Assembly: GCF_005144795.1 (NCBI RefSeq)
Contig: NZ_SWFJ01000006.1
Location: 62,001 to 126,000, forward strand
Direction: 5' to 3'
DNA length: 64,000 bases
Origin: Streptococcus mitis
Lineage (GTDB): Bacteria > Bacillota > Bacilli > Lactobacillales > Streptococcaceae
The notes under the pieces are model-generated. The model was given only the letters and a program-made list of their open reading frames with translations, searched no databases and had not been told where the DNA came from. Positions 63,378 through 64,000 of the stretch are shown one piece after another (within the stretch, counting starts at the first letter, position 1; every line of letters starts with the position of its first letter). The translations under genes and the position numbers were made by a program.

Positions 63378-64000
63378 CTACTCTTTTTCCATTAAAAAGT
63401 CATAAATTTCTTGCACAGTGCCCAGCGCCATCATTTCTTGGTCTTTGACGGTTTGTTTGAGATTTTGGTAAATCTGACTTTCTCCGATTTCCCGCTTTGG
63501 TGCCTCTTTATTGACTGTCATAACACCATCTGTGATTGTCACAAAGCCTAGTTCTTCAAACACTTGAATCATCTTGACCAGCAAGATTTGTTGAATATTA
63601 AGATAAGTAGCCAAATCCTTCAGCTTGTAGCGAATATCAAACTCTGGAAACTGGTAAATGATCTTGTACAATTTGGCAAACTGCTCTCTAGTCCCATAAC
63701 CTGTCAGATAGTAGGCCTTGTCAATATCATTTTTGAAATAGACAGCAGAGAAATTCTGTTCCTGAAAAATGGTCTTCAGCTGAGTAATATCTTCAGGAAC
63801 GTTTTTTACGATAACAACTTCACTATCCGCCAGATTTGGTAGTTCTCCAGCAAAATCCAAGACTGGAACTCCTTCTGGCAAGACTGCATTCTTCCCACGG
63901 ATGTTAAAAAGTTGAACACCCTCCACACGCGCATCCACCATCATCAACTGTAGAGCAGTTTGGCCATTCCATTGGTTGACAGATAATTTGACTGCCAGCT
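63378..64000 (-). CDS. recJ: Single-stranded-DNA exonuclease RecJ, C-terminal part, truncated by window edge
   Basis: The frame is open to the window end, so the start lies to the right; the internal ATG at 63947 is not the true start. The visible 207 residues (LAVKLSVNQWNGQTALQLMMVDARVEG onward) are the oligonucleotide-binding end and the C-terminal extension typical of Gram-positive RecJ. The catalytic DHH region is outside. RecJ digests 5' ends in recombination and mismatch repair. Upstream of rnjB in the same orientation, as in pneumococcus. Confidence 0.85.
   Translation of the reverse strand, partial: LAVKLSVNQWNGQTALQLMMVDARVEGVQLFNIRGKNAVLPEGVPVLDFAGELPNLADSEVVIVKNVPEDITQLKTIFQEQNFSAVYFKNDIDKAYYLTGYGTREQFAKLYKIIYQFPEFDIRYKLKDLATYLNIQQILLVKMIQVFEELGFVTITDGVMTVNKEAPKREIGESQIYQNLKQTVKDQEMMALGTVQEIYDFLMEKE

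Overview
The window is chromosomal DNA of a mitis-group streptococcus, most likely Streptococcus mitis or a close relative of S. pneumoniae (S. pseudopneumoniae is possible). The evidence is a near full-length pneumococcal-type PrtA protease, the vex123-vncRS locus, eight BOX elements and one RUP-like element, a choline-binding cell-wall amidase, low GC, and gene blocks that match pneumococcal gene order as I remember it. The blocks are joined differently from S. pneumoniae TIGR4: TIGR4 positions near SP_06xx and SP_15xx alternate, as expected from inversions about the replication axis. No prophage, rRNA, CRISPR array or intact insertion sequence was seen.

Bases 1-14,400 are an accessory, surface-rich region. 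They hold the 3' part of a choline-binding N-acetylmuramoyl-L-alanine amidase, a small membrane protein, a membrane-anchored DUF6287-like protein, an LPXTG SEC10/PgrA-type surface protein coupled to a 213-residue membrane protein and divergent from an XRE regulator, and then the giant LPXTG subtilase PrtA. PrtA is bracketed by a direct repeat derived from the 3' end of the regulator gene.

Bases 15,000-27,200 hold an ABC-2 exporter operon with a cre-like site, an alpha/beta hydrolase whose mRNA is probably leaderless, a RelBE/ParE-type toxin-antitoxin pair beside a RUP element, fba (aldolase), vncRS-vex123 and a tRNA-Leu.

Bases 27,200-47,100 are mostly core genes: pncA-codY, cshA, an OFA-family transporter, the hypothiocyanous acid reductase gene har, murT-gatD (peptidoglycan amidation), pepQ, truA-thiD-ECF S component, an MFS exporter, phnA, dpr, an ABC transporter pseudogene, tpiA, metA-dnaD-like, apt and a methyltransferase. 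Bases 47,500-64,000 hold rplKA, M42 peptidase-HIT-dacB, brnQ, rhodanese, a uracil-DNA glycosylase-like gene, nitroreductase-pepV, an amino-acid-binding lipoprotein, phosphoesterase-uvrC, a matrixin-like protease, estA, rnjB and the 3' end of recJ.

Regulation is unusually readable. I could place a CodY box at codY, a MET-box at metA, a cre at the ABC-2 operon, palindromes over the -10 of dpr and of the toxin-antitoxin pair, direct repeats at prtA and vex1, two leaderless promoters and a candidate small RNA between codY and cshA. No wholly new system can be claimed. The best candidates for follow-up are the PgrA/213-residue/XRE module with the repeat-flanked prtA, the codY-cshA small RNA, and the repeated use of BOX ends as gene ends.
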